Both the position numbers and the translations under genes were made by a program. A stretch of 57,537 nt of DNA, from positions 1 to 57,537 of the forward strand of contig CALLFA010000024.1 of assembly GCA_937997635.1 (NCBI GenBank). The letters are read 5' to 3'. Positions 1-9,700 of the stretch are shown here, piece by piece. The stretch comes from an uncultured Saprospiraceae bacterium. GTDB lineage: Bacteria; Bacteroidota; Bacteroidia; Chitinophagales; Saprospiraceae. Position 1 is the stretch's first letter. Every line of letters begins with the position of its first letter. Under the pieces are notes generated by a model. That model saw nothing but the letters and a program-made list of their open reading frames with translations. It did no database searches and had not been told where the DNA came from.

Positions 1-72
1 GGAATCGAACCTATTCAGCTAGAAGCACCAGATTTACAGTCTGGCCCGGCTCTCCAGCTCCGGCGCACCCCC
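1..72 (-). tRNA. tRNA-Tyr (anticodon GTA), 3' end cut by window edge
   Basis: Read on the minus strand, the sequence folds into an anticodon arm CCAGA-CTGTAAA-TCTGG with anticodon GTA, a long class II variable arm as expected for bacterial tRNA-Tyr, and the start of the T arm (GGTTCGATTCC). The D arm (CCGG…CCGG) and a G-rich acceptor strand beginning near position 72 are present. The 3' acceptor strand lies outside the window. It follows tRNA-Thr by about 30 bp on the same strand, so the two are probably cotranscribed. The exact 5' base is uncertain by one or two positions. Confidence 0.93.
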
Positions 73-102
73 TTAGAAAAAGCCGTTTTTCTTCAAAAAC
101 TG

Positions 103-176
103 AGCCGATGGAGGGATTCGAACCCCCGACCCGCTGATTACAAATCAGCTGCTCTGGCCAACTGAGCTACATCGGC
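103..176 (-). tRNA. tRNA-Thr (anticodon TGT)
   Basis: On the minus strand the acceptor arms GCCGATG (176 to 170) and CATCGGC (110 to 104) pair completely. The D arm carries TAGCTCAGTTGG, the anticodon arm CTGAT-TTGTAAT-ATCAG gives anticodon TGT, and the T arm has GGTTCGAATCC. Length 74 nt, no encoded CCA. The tRNA-Thr then tRNA-Tyr order downstream of xerC is a familiar Bacteroidota arrangement that usually continues to tRNA-Gly and tuf beyond this edge. Confidence 0.97.
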
Positions 177-227
177 ATTATCAAGATTACTCTTGAAATA
201 ATTTCGGAGACTTTTCCCAAAAGACTG

Positions 228-235
228 CAAAAATA
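228..235 (-). promoter_or_regulatory. candidate -7 box for the tRNA-Thr/Tyr transcript
   Basis: The minus strand reads TATTTTTG, an exact match to the Bacteroidota -7 consensus TAnnTTTG, about 50 bp upstream of tRNA-Thr in the 211-bp gap after xerC. I see no clear TTG -33 element 19-21 bp further upstream, so the call rests on one box and the position. Confidence 0.4.
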
Positions 236-387
236 GTGTTTTTAAACTAAATTGAAAACCCGAAATGACGAATATTTATAAAAAGATTATTGTAAGTTGA
301 ACGCTTCGAGCTAAAACGTTGGATTATAGCTTATTATATATCCTTAAGCGCCGTTTGTTCTGTATTTGGATATGAAAATAAAATTTT

Positions 388-1272
388 CTATCCCTTAGGA
401 TGAGCAGTTTTATGCGCTTTTTTTAATTTTTCTATGGTATTGTGCATATAAACTTGGGTTGCAGCAAGACTTGAATGACCCAAAAGGCTTTTAATGGCAT
501 TCAATTCTGCTCCCGCATTGGACAAATGAGTGGCAAAACTGTGTCTCAATACGTGTGGGCTTCTTTGGGAAAGTGTTGTCACGGCTGATAAGTACTGCTT
601 CACTTTGTTGTAGACAAACTTTGGGTACATTGGTTTAGCCTTATCGGTAACCAAAAGTGATGTAAACTCCATGTCTCCAAATTCTTCACCACGAAAAGAA
701 AGATACCTGTCAACCAATTCTAACAATTTTGGACTGACAGGAATTAGTCTTTCCTTTTGTCCTTTACCAAATACTTTAAGCGTTGCATTGGCTCTATTGA
801 AATCTGATTCTTTGAGATGGATAAGTTCTGATCGACGTACGCCAGTTTGATACAGTAATTCCAGAAGAAGCAAATCGCGAATACCAGAAAAACCAGTTGG
901 TTGAACAACATCGTCAAGTAGTTTGTCAATTTGTTTTTCTTGAACAAAAGAAGGGAGTCGTTTACTTTGTTTTGGACTTACGATTTTTTGCATTGGATTG
1001 GTAGATACCACACCTTTCCTTTTTTGGTATTTGAAAAAGCTTTTGAGTGTTGATATTTTCCTATTGACAGATCTGGTAGAAATGCCTTCTTGCACCATTT
1101 TAACTATCCAAGATCTAATGTGAAGATGAGAAGCTGCAATGATTTCTGTTAGTTCATATTGAGCAATCATGTAAGACTGAAACTGAATGAGATCAATGCG
1201 ATATGAATTCACCGTGTGCTTCGAGTATCTTTTCTCGAATGTCAAATAATTAATGAATGATTCAATATTCAT
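388..1272 (-). CDS. xerC: tyrosine recombinase XerC/XerD
   Basis: A 294-residue site-specific recombinase that resolves chromosome dimers at dif sites, acting with a second Xer partner and FtsK. The N-terminal SAM-like core-binding domain covers roughly residues 1-90 and the catalytic domain roughly 105-285. All catalytic residues of the family are visible: Arg146 (TGVRRSE), Lys170 (FGKGQKE), His240 and Arg243 (HVLRHSF), His266 (LLGHSS) and nucleophile Tyr275 (TQVYMH). Length is normal for the family. It lies 25 bp downstream of the FG-GAP gene and 211 bp upstream of tRNA-Thr. In many Bacteroidota a ribosome hibernation gene (hpf) sits between xerC and these tRNAs; no room for it exists here. 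Whether it is called XerC or XerD cannot be settled from sequence alone. Confidence 0.95.
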   Translation of the reverse strand: MNIESFINYLTFEKRYSKHTVNSYRIDLIQFQSYMIAQYELTEIIAASHLHIRSWIVKMVQEGISTRSVNRKISTLKSFFKYQKRKGVVSTNPMQKIVSPKQSKRLPSFVQEKQIDKLLDDVVQPTGFSGIRDLLLLELLYQTGVRRSELIHLKESDFNRANATLKVFGKGQKERLIPVSPKLLELVDRYLSFRGEEFGDMEFTSLLVTDKAKPMYPKFVYNKVKQYLSAVTTLSQRSPHVLRHSFATHLSNAGAELNAIKSLLGHSSLAATQVYMHNTIEKLKKAHKTAHPKG

Positions 1273-1296
1273 ATTGCAAATATATGTAATATGTTT

Positions 1297-3222
1297 TTAA
1301 TTATTGGAGATGTATACTTTATCTGTAATCTGATGCTGGACACCTTCAAGTTGCAAGACATAAACCCCGTCTTGATTCAGATTCGTTTCTATGGTTTGGG
1401 TATGGTTACCGTTAATTAACGCGCTGTAGACAAGTCTGCCGCTAACATCAAAAATTGTTGCTCTATTAAATAAAGATAGAGCTTCTCCGGCCAAGTTGAT
1501 TGCGCTTCGGCTAGTCCATATCTTAAGATTCAAATCAATCACTTCAAAGGTTGATGTATTTACATCTGCTTCGCAAAATGCAGGTATAGTAGCATTTGCA
1601 TCATAACGTGAAGAATTTTCATTTGTACAACCTAAAATGTCAATTCGTTCGGCTAGTTCTTTCAGTAAGACATTGCTATTGACTGGTATATTGTAATAGA
1701 CATCTTCCGCATAATTTGGCCAAACGACTTTTACTGAATCAATCTCCTCGATTTGACCTAAGCCAAAATGGACATATGGCGTATTTTGTGAGCAATGAAT
1801 GCCAGAACTGTAGTTATATCCTAACCAAGTATCATCTCCAGCATAAAGCGTAATCTGACTTCCAAATGCATCAGGCGCACTAGTCACTGCTTCTAGTCTC
1901 ACATCAAGATGATTATGTGAATTGTCAGCAATATTTTCGTATACGCGATAGGATAATGCTTGGTCATCTGTAGGATCGAAATTTACATAAGACGTTATTA
2001 TGTCTAGATCTCCATCATTATCAAGATCTCCCATTGCTGCACCTCTATTAATGGTAGGTCCAGATTTTACAATGCCAAATGTTTCATTCGTTTGTCTGAA
2101 TGTTCCGTTTTCATTTAAGAACAATTGATTGGGGTTGATAAAGGATGATCCTATAAATTCAGGAGTAAAGACAAATCCATTAGCCATGAATAAGTCCAAA
2201 TCTGTATCATTATCTACATCTAAGAAGAATGTGCCCCAGGACGTCGACAATCTACCATCTGGTGTAAAGGTATCTTCAATTTGGAGTTCTGTTTGCTTTT
2301 CAACAAATAAGTCACCTTCATTTTGATAACAGACATTTTCACCCAAATTGCTGATATAAAGATCAAGATCAAGGTCATTATCGAAATCACCAACTGCTAT
2401 TCCCATCCCAAACATTTCTTTATCTACGCCATACAAAACTGCTTCGTCATTGAAGATGTTCTCTGTGGGTATCAACAATTGATTAGGAAACAAAAATTCT
2501 CCGAAATCATTGGCGATGTATATGCCGTGAGTTTGTCTTTCAGGAATTGGTATTACGGTAACTGCTAGACTGCAACCATTACCGGCCGATTGTTGTTCTT
2601 CTGTAACATCTTCAAAATTAAAATCACCAGTTCCGTAAAGCATAGTATTCGTTCCACAATCATGTTCGTAAGACACAATTCTTCCTTCGTCGTCACGAAT
2701 CAATTTAGGTACTTCTACGTAAGCAATGCTATACACATCTAACAATCCATCCTTATTAAAATCAAATAAAGTTGCTCCTATACAATTGCCAAAAGACGGT
2801 ACTTCATGTATCTCAAAATTACCTGCACAGTCATTGGATAAAATAAAATCTGGGCGATCTCTATTGTACACAGAAAAGTATAAATCAGTGCACCCATCAT
2901 TGTTAAAATCTCCATAGACAACAGATGAAGTGATATCCGAAGTAAGAGGCTTTGTAAGTCTTTCAGATAAATCCTGAAAGGAGCCATTGGTGTCATTGAT
3001 AAATAACTTGTCTTCTATCTCACCTCCAGTAAACACCATGTCTAGCCATCCATCGCCATTTAGGTCAACAACTGCAGCACCACCACCAATATGGTCACCA
3101 TTGATGTATGTATGTTTGATGTCAAGTTGTTCCGTAATGTCGAGATACTGGCTATACAACCCTTTATTACCGATTAGCAGAATCACTGCAATAGAAACGA
3201 AACATTTGTAAGTATACCTCAT
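1297..3222 (-). CDS. exported FG-GAP/VCBS repeat protein with ASPIC-UnbV domain and C-terminal sorting domain
   Basis: Predicted surface or secreted beta-propeller protein of unknown ligand. Repeated calcium-type FG-GAP/VCBS blades (for example DLNGDGWLD, DFNNDGCTD, DFNKDGLLD, DFDNDLDLD, DVDNDTDLD, DLDNDGDLD) fill the first two thirds. They are followed by an ASPIC/UnbV-like segment (HFGLGQIEEIDSVKVVWP) and, at the end, a beta-sandwich ending in TIFDVSGRLVYSALING…, like a type IX secretion sorting domain. A short Cys motif (GCTNENSSRYDANATIPAFC) precedes it. The frame is open to 3312, but the start at 3222 is chosen because MRYTYKCFVSIAVILLIG is a clean signal peptide start and the longer forms overlap the upstream gene; 3234 is the alternative. 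The role is probably binding or adhesion; there is no direct evidence for an enzyme. Confidence 0.88.
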   Translation of the reverse strand: MRYTYKCFVSIAVILLIGNKGLYSQYLDITEQLDIKHTYINGDHIGGGAAVVDLNGDGWLDMVFTGGEIEDKLFINDTNGSFQDLSERLTKPLTSDITSSVVYGDFNNDGCTDLYFSVYNRDRPDFILSNDCAGNFEIHEVPSFGNCIGATLFDFNKDGLLDVYSIAYVEVPKLIRDDEGRIVSYEHDCGTNTMLYGTGDFNFEDVTEEQQSAGNGCSLAVTVIPIPERQTHGIYIANDFGEFLFPNQLLIPTENIFNDEAVLYGVDKEMFGMGIAVGDFDNDLDLDLYISNLGENVCYQNEGDLFVEKQTELQIEDTFTPDGRLSTSWGTFFLDVDNDTDLDLFMANGFVFTPEFIGSSFINPNQLFLNENGTFRQTNETFGIVKSGPTINRGAAMGDLDNDGDLDIITSYVNFDPTDDQALSYRVYENIADNSHNHLDVRLEAVTSAPDAFGSQITLYAGDDTWLGYNYSSGIHCSQNTPYVHFGLGQIEEIDSVKVVWPNYAEDVYYNIPVNSNVLLKELAERIDILGCTNENSSRYDANATIPAFCEADVNTSTFEVIDLNLKIWTSRSAINLAGEALSLFNRATIFDVSGRLVYSALINGNHTQTIETNLNQDGVYVLQLEGVQHQITDKVYISNN

Positions 3223-3265
3223 TGTAACGCTCATGTCATCATTCAGATGTAATGGCTGTCTGTCA

Positions 3266-3925
3266 TTAATACTTATTCCAATTGTATTCCTCCATTTCAA
3301 TAGGCTTTCCAATTTGGAATTTCAGTCCAGTAGTAAAGGCAAAATTCCTCAACGATACACCATTGACATTAAGTGCTGATGTAACGGATTGTTGAAAAGC
3401 AGCAAAGATCCCTATATAGCCATAATCCGCACCAAAATTCAATTCAGCACCAACATTCAATCCTAAATCTAATGGATTTACTCCTGCATCAGAATCTATG
3501 GCTATCGGTTCTACTACAGGTTGTGCAATTCGGAAAAAACGACTAGATGCCGATGTTGCGAATCCAAAAGACGGACCTGCATATAGTGACCAAGCAAAAT
3601 TTTGATTGACTAGGTATCTGTATTTTGCAAAAAGTGGTATTTCAAGATATTGTATTCGTCTTGAAAATTGAGTTACATTCCGAAATACACCAACATGCGT
3701 TCCTTTTTGCGTGTAATTAACACCAGATTCAAGCCAAATGACTTTAGAGAATTGTTGCTCAAAGGTAACACCAACATCATATCCGACTCTAAAAGAACCT
3801 GTAGAGTTTGTTTGATTAGCAATCGAAGTACCAAGTTTGAGATTGACAAAATTTTGAGAAAACCCAGTTGTACCTAACCCTAATAAAAATCCGCAAACCA
3901 GAAGTATGTAAATACGTTTATTCAT
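3266..3925 (-). CDS. PorT-family outer membrane beta-barrel protein
   Basis: A 219-residue protein with a signal peptide (MNKRIYILLVCGFLLGLG…GFSQ). It is followed by alternating amphipathic strands typical of the small outer membrane beta-barrel (OMP_b-brl_2) family of Bacteroidota: NFVNLKLGTSIAN, FRVGYDVGVTFEQQF, WLESGVNYTQKG, FAWSLYAGPSFGFA, LGLNVGAELNF and a closing strand FAFTTGLKFQIG. It probably inserts into the outer membrane; substrate or function is unknown. It sits downstream of the SusCD-locus terminator and upstream of the FG-GAP gene on the same strand, so it may start a separate transcript. Confidence 0.82.
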   Translation of the reverse strand: MNKRIYILLVCGFLLGLGTTGFSQNFVNLKLGTSIANQTNSTGSFRVGYDVGVTFEQQFSKVIWLESGVNYTQKGTHVGVFRNVTQFSRRIQYLEIPLFAKYRYLVNQNFAWSLYAGPSFGFATSASSRFFRIAQPVVEPIAIDSDAGVNPLDLGLNVGAELNFGADYGYIGIFAAFQQSVTSALNVNGVSLRNFAFTTGLKFQIGKPIEMEEYNWNKY

Positions 3926-4030
3926 AGCAAATTGATTGTAATAAAATAAAACATTTTAAAGTAGTCCTATATAATTATTCATCCATTCGTCATTAATATA
4001 CCATTCGAATAAAGGCTATATGCCCAAAAG

Positions 4031-4069
4031 GCAAAAAAAAAGACTGCTGCTAAATCAGCAACAGTCTTT
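4031..4069 (-). terminator. intrinsic terminator of the SusC/SusD operon
   Basis: On the minus strand, arms AAAGACTGTTGCT (4069 to 4057) and AGCAGCAGTCTTT (4051 to 4039) pair over 13 positions with one G:T, closing a 5-nt loop. They run straight into nine T residues (4041 to 4033). It lies 27 bp past the stop of the last lipoprotein gene of the locus. A second small inverted repeat (TGCC…GGCA, 4021-4033) follows. Confidence 0.9.
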
Positions 4070-4095
4070 ATATTTTAACAAGTTTAGACCGAAAC

Positions 4096-5034
4096 CTAAA
4101 TCTTAGTTAATCGAATAATATCAACATTACTGTATCCGCATCCGCCACCTTCTTCTTCAATCTCAACGATTATCTCAGCGTCATTAGTAATATCAATTGG
4201 TTGTGGTGTTCCACCATTGTAAGCAATATTCGGTGGTCCACATCCTACTCCTGGACCAGCATCTTGCCATACAACAATATCACAGACAAAGTCTAGTGTA
4301 GCTGCCATATCAAAACCTCCAAAGGCATCAATAACAACAAGACCATTGATCGCTCTTAATGTTGATGAACCAGGCACTAGCGCTAATTCTACATTAGCCT
4401 CTCTTACACCTGTTCCCCATGGGTTTCCTGGACCTTGGATGTGTGAAATAGCATATGTGCCCACAAAAACATCGTTGCTTAATGGACATGTTGCATTAAC
4501 ATTCCAGTCAAAAAATGCTCTAAATGCTGGGCCAAAAATTGTTGACTCAGTGTTTTGAGCCGTGAATACACGACCATCAGACAATTCCAATTCTGTTCTG
4601 AACTGAAATCTATCTCCAGGAGATACATTATCTAAAGGCACACCAGTTAGAGCTGCCATTTCTGAGAAAGGAAAATCTAAGGTTAATGATCTCGTACCAT
4701 TACCGCTATCTCCGAAATCTGATTGTCCAAAATCACGAACCAATTGTTCTGTTGAACTATCATCACCATTGTCTGGATTATTATCGTCAAAAGCGACAAA
4801 TACTCTGTATGAAGCAACATTCTGTCCACCATCCTCTGATCTGAAATCTATATCATGCGTATAAGACGACGTAGATAAATTCATAAGATCATACTCTCCA
4901 GACATTAAGTTAACCGTTCTAGGGAATGCACCTATCTCTGCATTATCTATAGAGATAATAGGCGCTAATTCTGGATCTGCCGAACAAGAAGCCAGAAAGA
5001 TTAATCCTAGTATATAAAAATAATATTTATTCAT
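4096..5034 (-). CDS. lipoprotein of the SusCD locus, unknown function
   Basis: A 312-residue lipoprotein: the leader MNKYYFYILGLIFLASCSAD has a lipobox with Cys17. No catalytic motif is recognised. The body is beta-rich, with an Asp/Asn/Gly-rich stretch (FDDNNPDNGDD) and a Cys-rich end containing paired CGPP and GGGCGY segments. Its gene begins 20 bp after the SusD gene and ends just before a strong terminator, so it is the third member of a three-gene uptake operon. In such loci this position often holds a surface glycan- or peptide-binding lipoprotein that helps SusCD; that role is inferred from position only. Confidence 0.8.
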   Translation of the reverse strand: MNKYYFYILGLIFLASCSADPELAPIISIDNAEIGAFPRTVNLMSGEYDLMNLSTSSYTHDIDFRSEDGGQNVASYRVFVAFDDNNPDNGDDSSTEQLVRDFGQSDFGDSGNGTRSLTLDFPFSEMAALTGVPLDNVSPGDRFQFRTELELSDGRVFTAQNTESTIFGPAFRAFFDWNVNATCPLSNDVFVGTYAISHIQGPGNPWGTGVREANVELALVPGSSTLRAINGLVVIDAFGGFDMAATLDFVCDIVVWQDAGPGVGCGPPNIAYNGGTPQPIDITNDAEIIVEIEEEGGGCGYSNVDIIRLTKI

Positions 5035-5054
5035 TTTTAGATTAATTTATAGTA

Positions 5055-6755
5055 TTAATTAAAACAAGGACCTAAGTTAGCTGGATTCGTATCCCAGAAT
5101 ACTTGATCGAAAACACTCTTCTGCGTAGCAGTCTGATTTAAGTTAACGTGCGTAGCAGGTAACAATGCAGATCTGATAAATGTACCTGCAGAAGTTAAAA
5201 TAGCTGGCTGTAAGTTTGTAGGACGTGCATTTCTTCTGATAAGATTATATCCTTCAAGCCCATTACCATATGTTGCTAATAAAAATTCCTGTGATATAAC
5301 ATCTAATTTATCACTAGCATCGTCAAAACGCTGTCCGACTTCTGTAACGTAAGCTTCTACGTCTTCAGCTGTAGGTACAAATGCGTTACCAAATATTTGA
5401 TTGTTATCTAAATCTGTAGCTACAACTTCATCTAGAGAAGCTTGATCTCTGGAGATAAAATTAAGAACTTTAGTGATCGAAGCTTGAACACCCGCTATCA
5501 TCTGCTCTCTAGCTGTAGCATCATCACCAGCTTTTGCAGCCATTTCAGCCCTGTAGAAATTGACGAAAGAGGCTGGCATAATCGGGTGAATTCCTTGTCC
5601 TAATGCACCATCTACACCAAGGTTTTGAGTCTGAATAAAAGATTCATTATCAAACTTTCCACCAGCTGGGTAAACACCATATCTAGTACGGATATCACCA
5701 TCCGGTGGTATCCCATTACCATTTGCGTGATCTCTTCCGTAATATCCATCAACGATACTGCCTACGCAGTATGGCATACTTGGATTGCAGTCTAGATAAT
5801 GCTGTGGAGTAGCTTCAGGATCAGGTAACACAGAATTGATGCAATCAAATCTATTGAGATTATCTAAAGGTACAGAAGGTACTTGTCTATAAAAGTAAGC
5901 TCTGATTCTAGGATCAACAGCATCTTTGTCATCATTCATCGCCCACATAAACCAGTTTGATAAATAAGCACCATCAGCAGCTTCGTAATGTACTGCATAC
6001 AATGGATGTCTAGAATCTGGATTAGCTCTTGATGATCCATATTCAATTTGAAAGTCACTAGTTTCGCTGTTAATAAAATTGTCAGCTGCGACTAGTGCAT
6101 TAAAAGATGCTGCATCGTTTGTGGTAGCTGCAATTCTCATTAATAAAGAATTTGCGGCTCTGATCCAGTTACCAGTATTGCCACCATAAAATACATCAAT
6201 TTCTGGCCCAGCAGCAGTATTCGCTTCCAAGTCAGCAATAGCCTCTACTAATAAATCTCTTGCAATACCATAAATCTCTTCTCCAGACTGAGATGCAGGA
6301 CTTAAGACATCAATACCTTGACCAGCTTCAGAAAATGGTACGTTACCAAATAAATCTACCAATGTTGTCAATACATAAGAGATCATGACTTTTGTAGAAC
6401 CAACATGCTGAAGCTGCGCTGTTGGCGTAGCAATATCAATAATCGCATTAGCATCAGGTAAAAAGTCAGCGTAGGCATTATTCCAAATACCATCAAAATT
6501 AATTGGACTGAAAGCGGTCTCGTAGACATTACCAGCTGTAAATGCACGCTGTCTTGACAACTGCATTGTGAAAAACTGAGGAGATGCTACGAACTGTTCA
6601 AATTCGTTTTGAACACTATTATATAAGGACTCTAAATCTGCATTTTCTGGTGCTACTGCATTTGGGCTATCTAATAAATCTAGCTCTAATACATCACTAC
6701 AAGAATAAAACATCATACAGAATCCTAAAATTACTATCGATAGTAACTTCTTCAT
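5055..6755 (-). CDS. SusD/RagB-family nutrient-binding lipoprotein
   Basis: A 566-residue surface lipoprotein that would form the lid of the SusC transporter and capture its ligand. The leader MKKLLSIVILGFCMMFYSCSD has a lipobox Cys19. Residues after this show the alpha-helical TPR-like fold of the SusD-like group 2: an N-terminal 'DSPNAVAPENADLESLYN' helix, repeated helical pairs, and the conserved C-terminal region with 'EFLLATYGNGLEGYNLIRR', typical of SusD homologues. It lies 33 bp downstream of the SusC gene. No adjacent glycoside hydrolase, sulfatase or peptidase defines the substrate; aromatic and acidic loops do not decide between glycan and peptide. Confidence 0.93.
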   Translation of the reverse strand: MKKLLSIVILGFCMMFYSCSDVLELDLLDSPNAVAPENADLESLYNSVQNEFEQFVASPQFFTMQLSRQRAFTAGNVYETAFSPINFDGIWNNAYADFLPDANAIIDIATPTAQLQHVGSTKVMISYVLTTLVDLFGNVPFSEAGQGIDVLSPASQSGEEIYGIARDLLVEAIADLEANTAAGPEIDVFYGGNTGNWIRAANSLLMRIAATTNDAASFNALVAADNFINSETSDFQIEYGSSRANPDSRHPLYAVHYEAADGAYLSNWFMWAMNDDKDAVDPRIRAYFYRQVPSVPLDNLNRFDCINSVLPDPEATPQHYLDCNPSMPYCVGSIVDGYYGRDHANGNGIPPDGDIRTRYGVYPAGGKFDNESFIQTQNLGVDGALGQGIHPIMPASFVNFYRAEMAAKAGDDATAREQMIAGVQASITKVLNFISRDQASLDEVVATDLDNNQIFGNAFVPTAEDVEAYVTEVGQRFDDASDKLDVISQEFLLATYGNGLEGYNLIRRNARPTNLQPAILTSAGTFIRSALLPATHVNLNQTATQKSVFDQVFWDTNPANLGPCFN

Positions 6756-6788
6756 ATCTTGAAATTCGTTTTTGTTAAATAATTAGTT

Positions 6789-9700
6789 TTAGAATGTTAA
6801 TGCAAGGTTCACACCTACTCTTTTAGCAGTAGGTCCAGTAACGAAATCGATACCACGACCATTTCCTACACCAACACTTAATACTTCTGGATCAAAATTT
6901 ATCCCACTTGGGAAATTAATTGCATTAAACCATAAGTTTTCACCAATCAAAGAAATTGACGCACTACCAATAGGTAAATTAGTCAATAATGAAGATGGCA
7001 ATTTGTAGCTTAATGATACTTCTCTCAATCTCACATTTGTACCGTCAAATACCTGACCTTCTCTTGGTCCGAAGAAACCTTCAAAGAATGCATCACCTGC
7101 AAAGATTTGAATGTTATTAGCTGAACCATCAGCAAATGAACCAGGAAGAATAAAAGGTAAGAATCTATCAAATTCTGTATCTGTGGTATTTCCACGTGCC
7201 AAGTTTTGTGCAGCACTAATGGATAGAATATCTCCACCTTTCGTATAATTCCAGTTAACAAACAATGATAAACCTTTAAAACTCAAAGTACTTAGGTAAG
7301 AGATGTTGTAATCAGGATTAGGGTCACCGATGATTCCTATATCTTGGCTCTCTACGTAAAATCCTTGACCATTAACCAATGGTACTCCACCAACTCTTTC
7401 GAACTGACTACCTTGGATAACTGAGAAAGGCTCACCTTCTACTGCAAAGTTACCTAGATCTGTAAAACCTGCAATATTAACTTGGTCAACACCATCAGCA
7501 ATTCTATTCACTGTATTTTCATTAGCAGTGAAATTCAATGCTAAATCCCATTGTACAGCTTTAGCAATTGGAGTTAATGTTAAACCTAACTCGATTCCTT
7601 CATTTGTAACCTCAGCTGCATTAATTGTTGTATTGGTAAATCCAATTGCAGGATCTGTATCTAAATCAACAATCAAATCACTAGACTCTTTTCTGTATAA
7701 AGATAAATCAACACCAAATCTGTTATCCCAAAATCTTGACTCGATACCTAATTCAATTTCGGTATGACTCTCATTTTGAAGATTTGGATTACCCAATCTG
7801 TTTGATACGAAGTTTGTATTTGCTATTGTACCACCAGCAGTAGTAAACGTTCTTGTGTTCGTTCCTAGTACCGTTCTTGTTTGGAATGGGTCTGGATAAC
7901 CTGCTGAAGTACCAATACCTGCTCTAATTTTCAAGTAGTTTAGGATACCACCATCAGTCAATGATGGAAGAGCATCAGTAGGAATGAAAGAAACATTCAA
8001 ACTAGGATAAAAAACTGATCTGTTTTCTGGCTCTAATGTAGAAGTCCAGTCATTTCTAGCTTGTAATTGTACATATAGGTAATTATTGTAACCCAATGTT
8101 ACTGAACCTAAAACACCTAACAAATTCTCAAAACTATCAAATGAAAATGGATTACTTTCTATAAAGTTTTGGTGTGTAGCAAGGTTAAATACAAACTGCT
8201 GTGAACTAGAAACACCATCAGTTTTTTGAATTTCTCTTCTACCGTTAGCTCCCACGAAACCGCTTAAGTTTAATGACTCATTTAAATCAAAGTCATAGTT
8301 AAGTGTAGCTAATAAATCAGTAATCTTATTTGTGTAACCAACAGTGGTAAAACTACCATCTGGTCTTTGCTCACCACCTTTGTTGATTAAAGAAGAATTA
8401 TCTTGAGTATACTGATCCGCACTAAATCTTGTATTTATGCTAATATTATCAGTAAAGTTATAAGACACATTTGCAGAACCTATAAATCGGTTAATTCCTT
8501 CCCTTTGATTTGTGTTATTTAACGTCCAGAGCGGGTGTGTAATCTGACTTGTTTGTCTGTAATACGTTTGCGAACCATCCAATTCACTCTGGAAAGGAAG
8601 ACCAAACACATCAATACTTCTTGGTGTATATAATACATCTGAGAAAATGGATACTGCATCACCACCGAATGTACCAGAACCAAATCCAGGAGCAGCGGGC
8701 GGAGCTAATCTATCAGACGTAATGTAGTTAAATACACCATTGATTCTGATTCCATTAGCAAGCTCAGTACCTGCACCTAAAGATAGATTGTGTTTTGTGT
8801 AGTTGTTACTACTTGACCCATCAGCTAAATCCGGAGTAAACCCTTCTTCATCCAAGTAAGAATAAGAAGCTTTAAATGATGAACCGTTACCTAAAGTCTT
8901 TGATACATTAATGTTCGTATTCGTATTGATACCAGATTCGAAAAAGTTTTCAGCACTTTCGAAAGGTCTGTACTCATACGTATCAAATGTCTGACTTGGG
9001 TGTTGGCTTTGGAATCCTCTACCAGTTGTGTATGGGTGAGCTAATTGCACAACTCCATTCTCTACGCCTCGGAAACTACTTCCGTAGAAGTTAGGATCTA
9101 GGTTATCAAAAGCAGGGCCCCAGTTTGAGAAGAACCAACCGAAACTTCCTGAGAAACCATTACCAAACGTATTTTGGTAATCTGGTAAATTTGCAACGCT
9201 TGTTGAACTTACACTTTGGTTAACGCTAATTTCAAAACCTTTGTCTCTGTCAAGATCGATGTCTCCAGTTTTGGTTGTTACCAAAACAACGCCATTACGA
9301 CCTTGCTCACCATACAATACTGTTGCACTCAATCCTTTAAGGATACTGATTTCAGCAATATTATTTGGATCTAAATCCAAGAATCTACTTGAAGCTGAAC
9401 TAGAACCGTTTACAAAGTTTTCATTAGTATTTACATCTGTGTTCAATGGTACACCATCAACAACAAATAAAGGTTGATTAGAACCAGTAATAGATGAATA
9501 ACCACGAATGATGATACTTGTACCAGATCCAGCCAAACCTGAGGTTGATGTAATATCAACACCAGTCGTCTTTCCTCTAAGTACACGCGCAACATCAGAC
9601 TCTGGTCTGTTTGCTATTTGCTCGGTAGAAATCGTCGAAACACCATATCCTAGTGCTTTCTTCTCTTTCTTAATACCAAGACCTGTCACAACGATCTCGT

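Noticed and set aside
1277..1284. TATATTTG on the minus strand directly before xerC as its promoter
   Set aside because: It matches TAnnTTTG, but would place the transcription start at or inside the start codon and has no -33 partner; chance is likely in A+T-rich DNA.
2129..2326. Small plus-strand frames opposite the FG-GAP and SusC genes
   Set aside because: They are antisense shadows of strongly coding minus-strand genes and encode no recognisable protein features.
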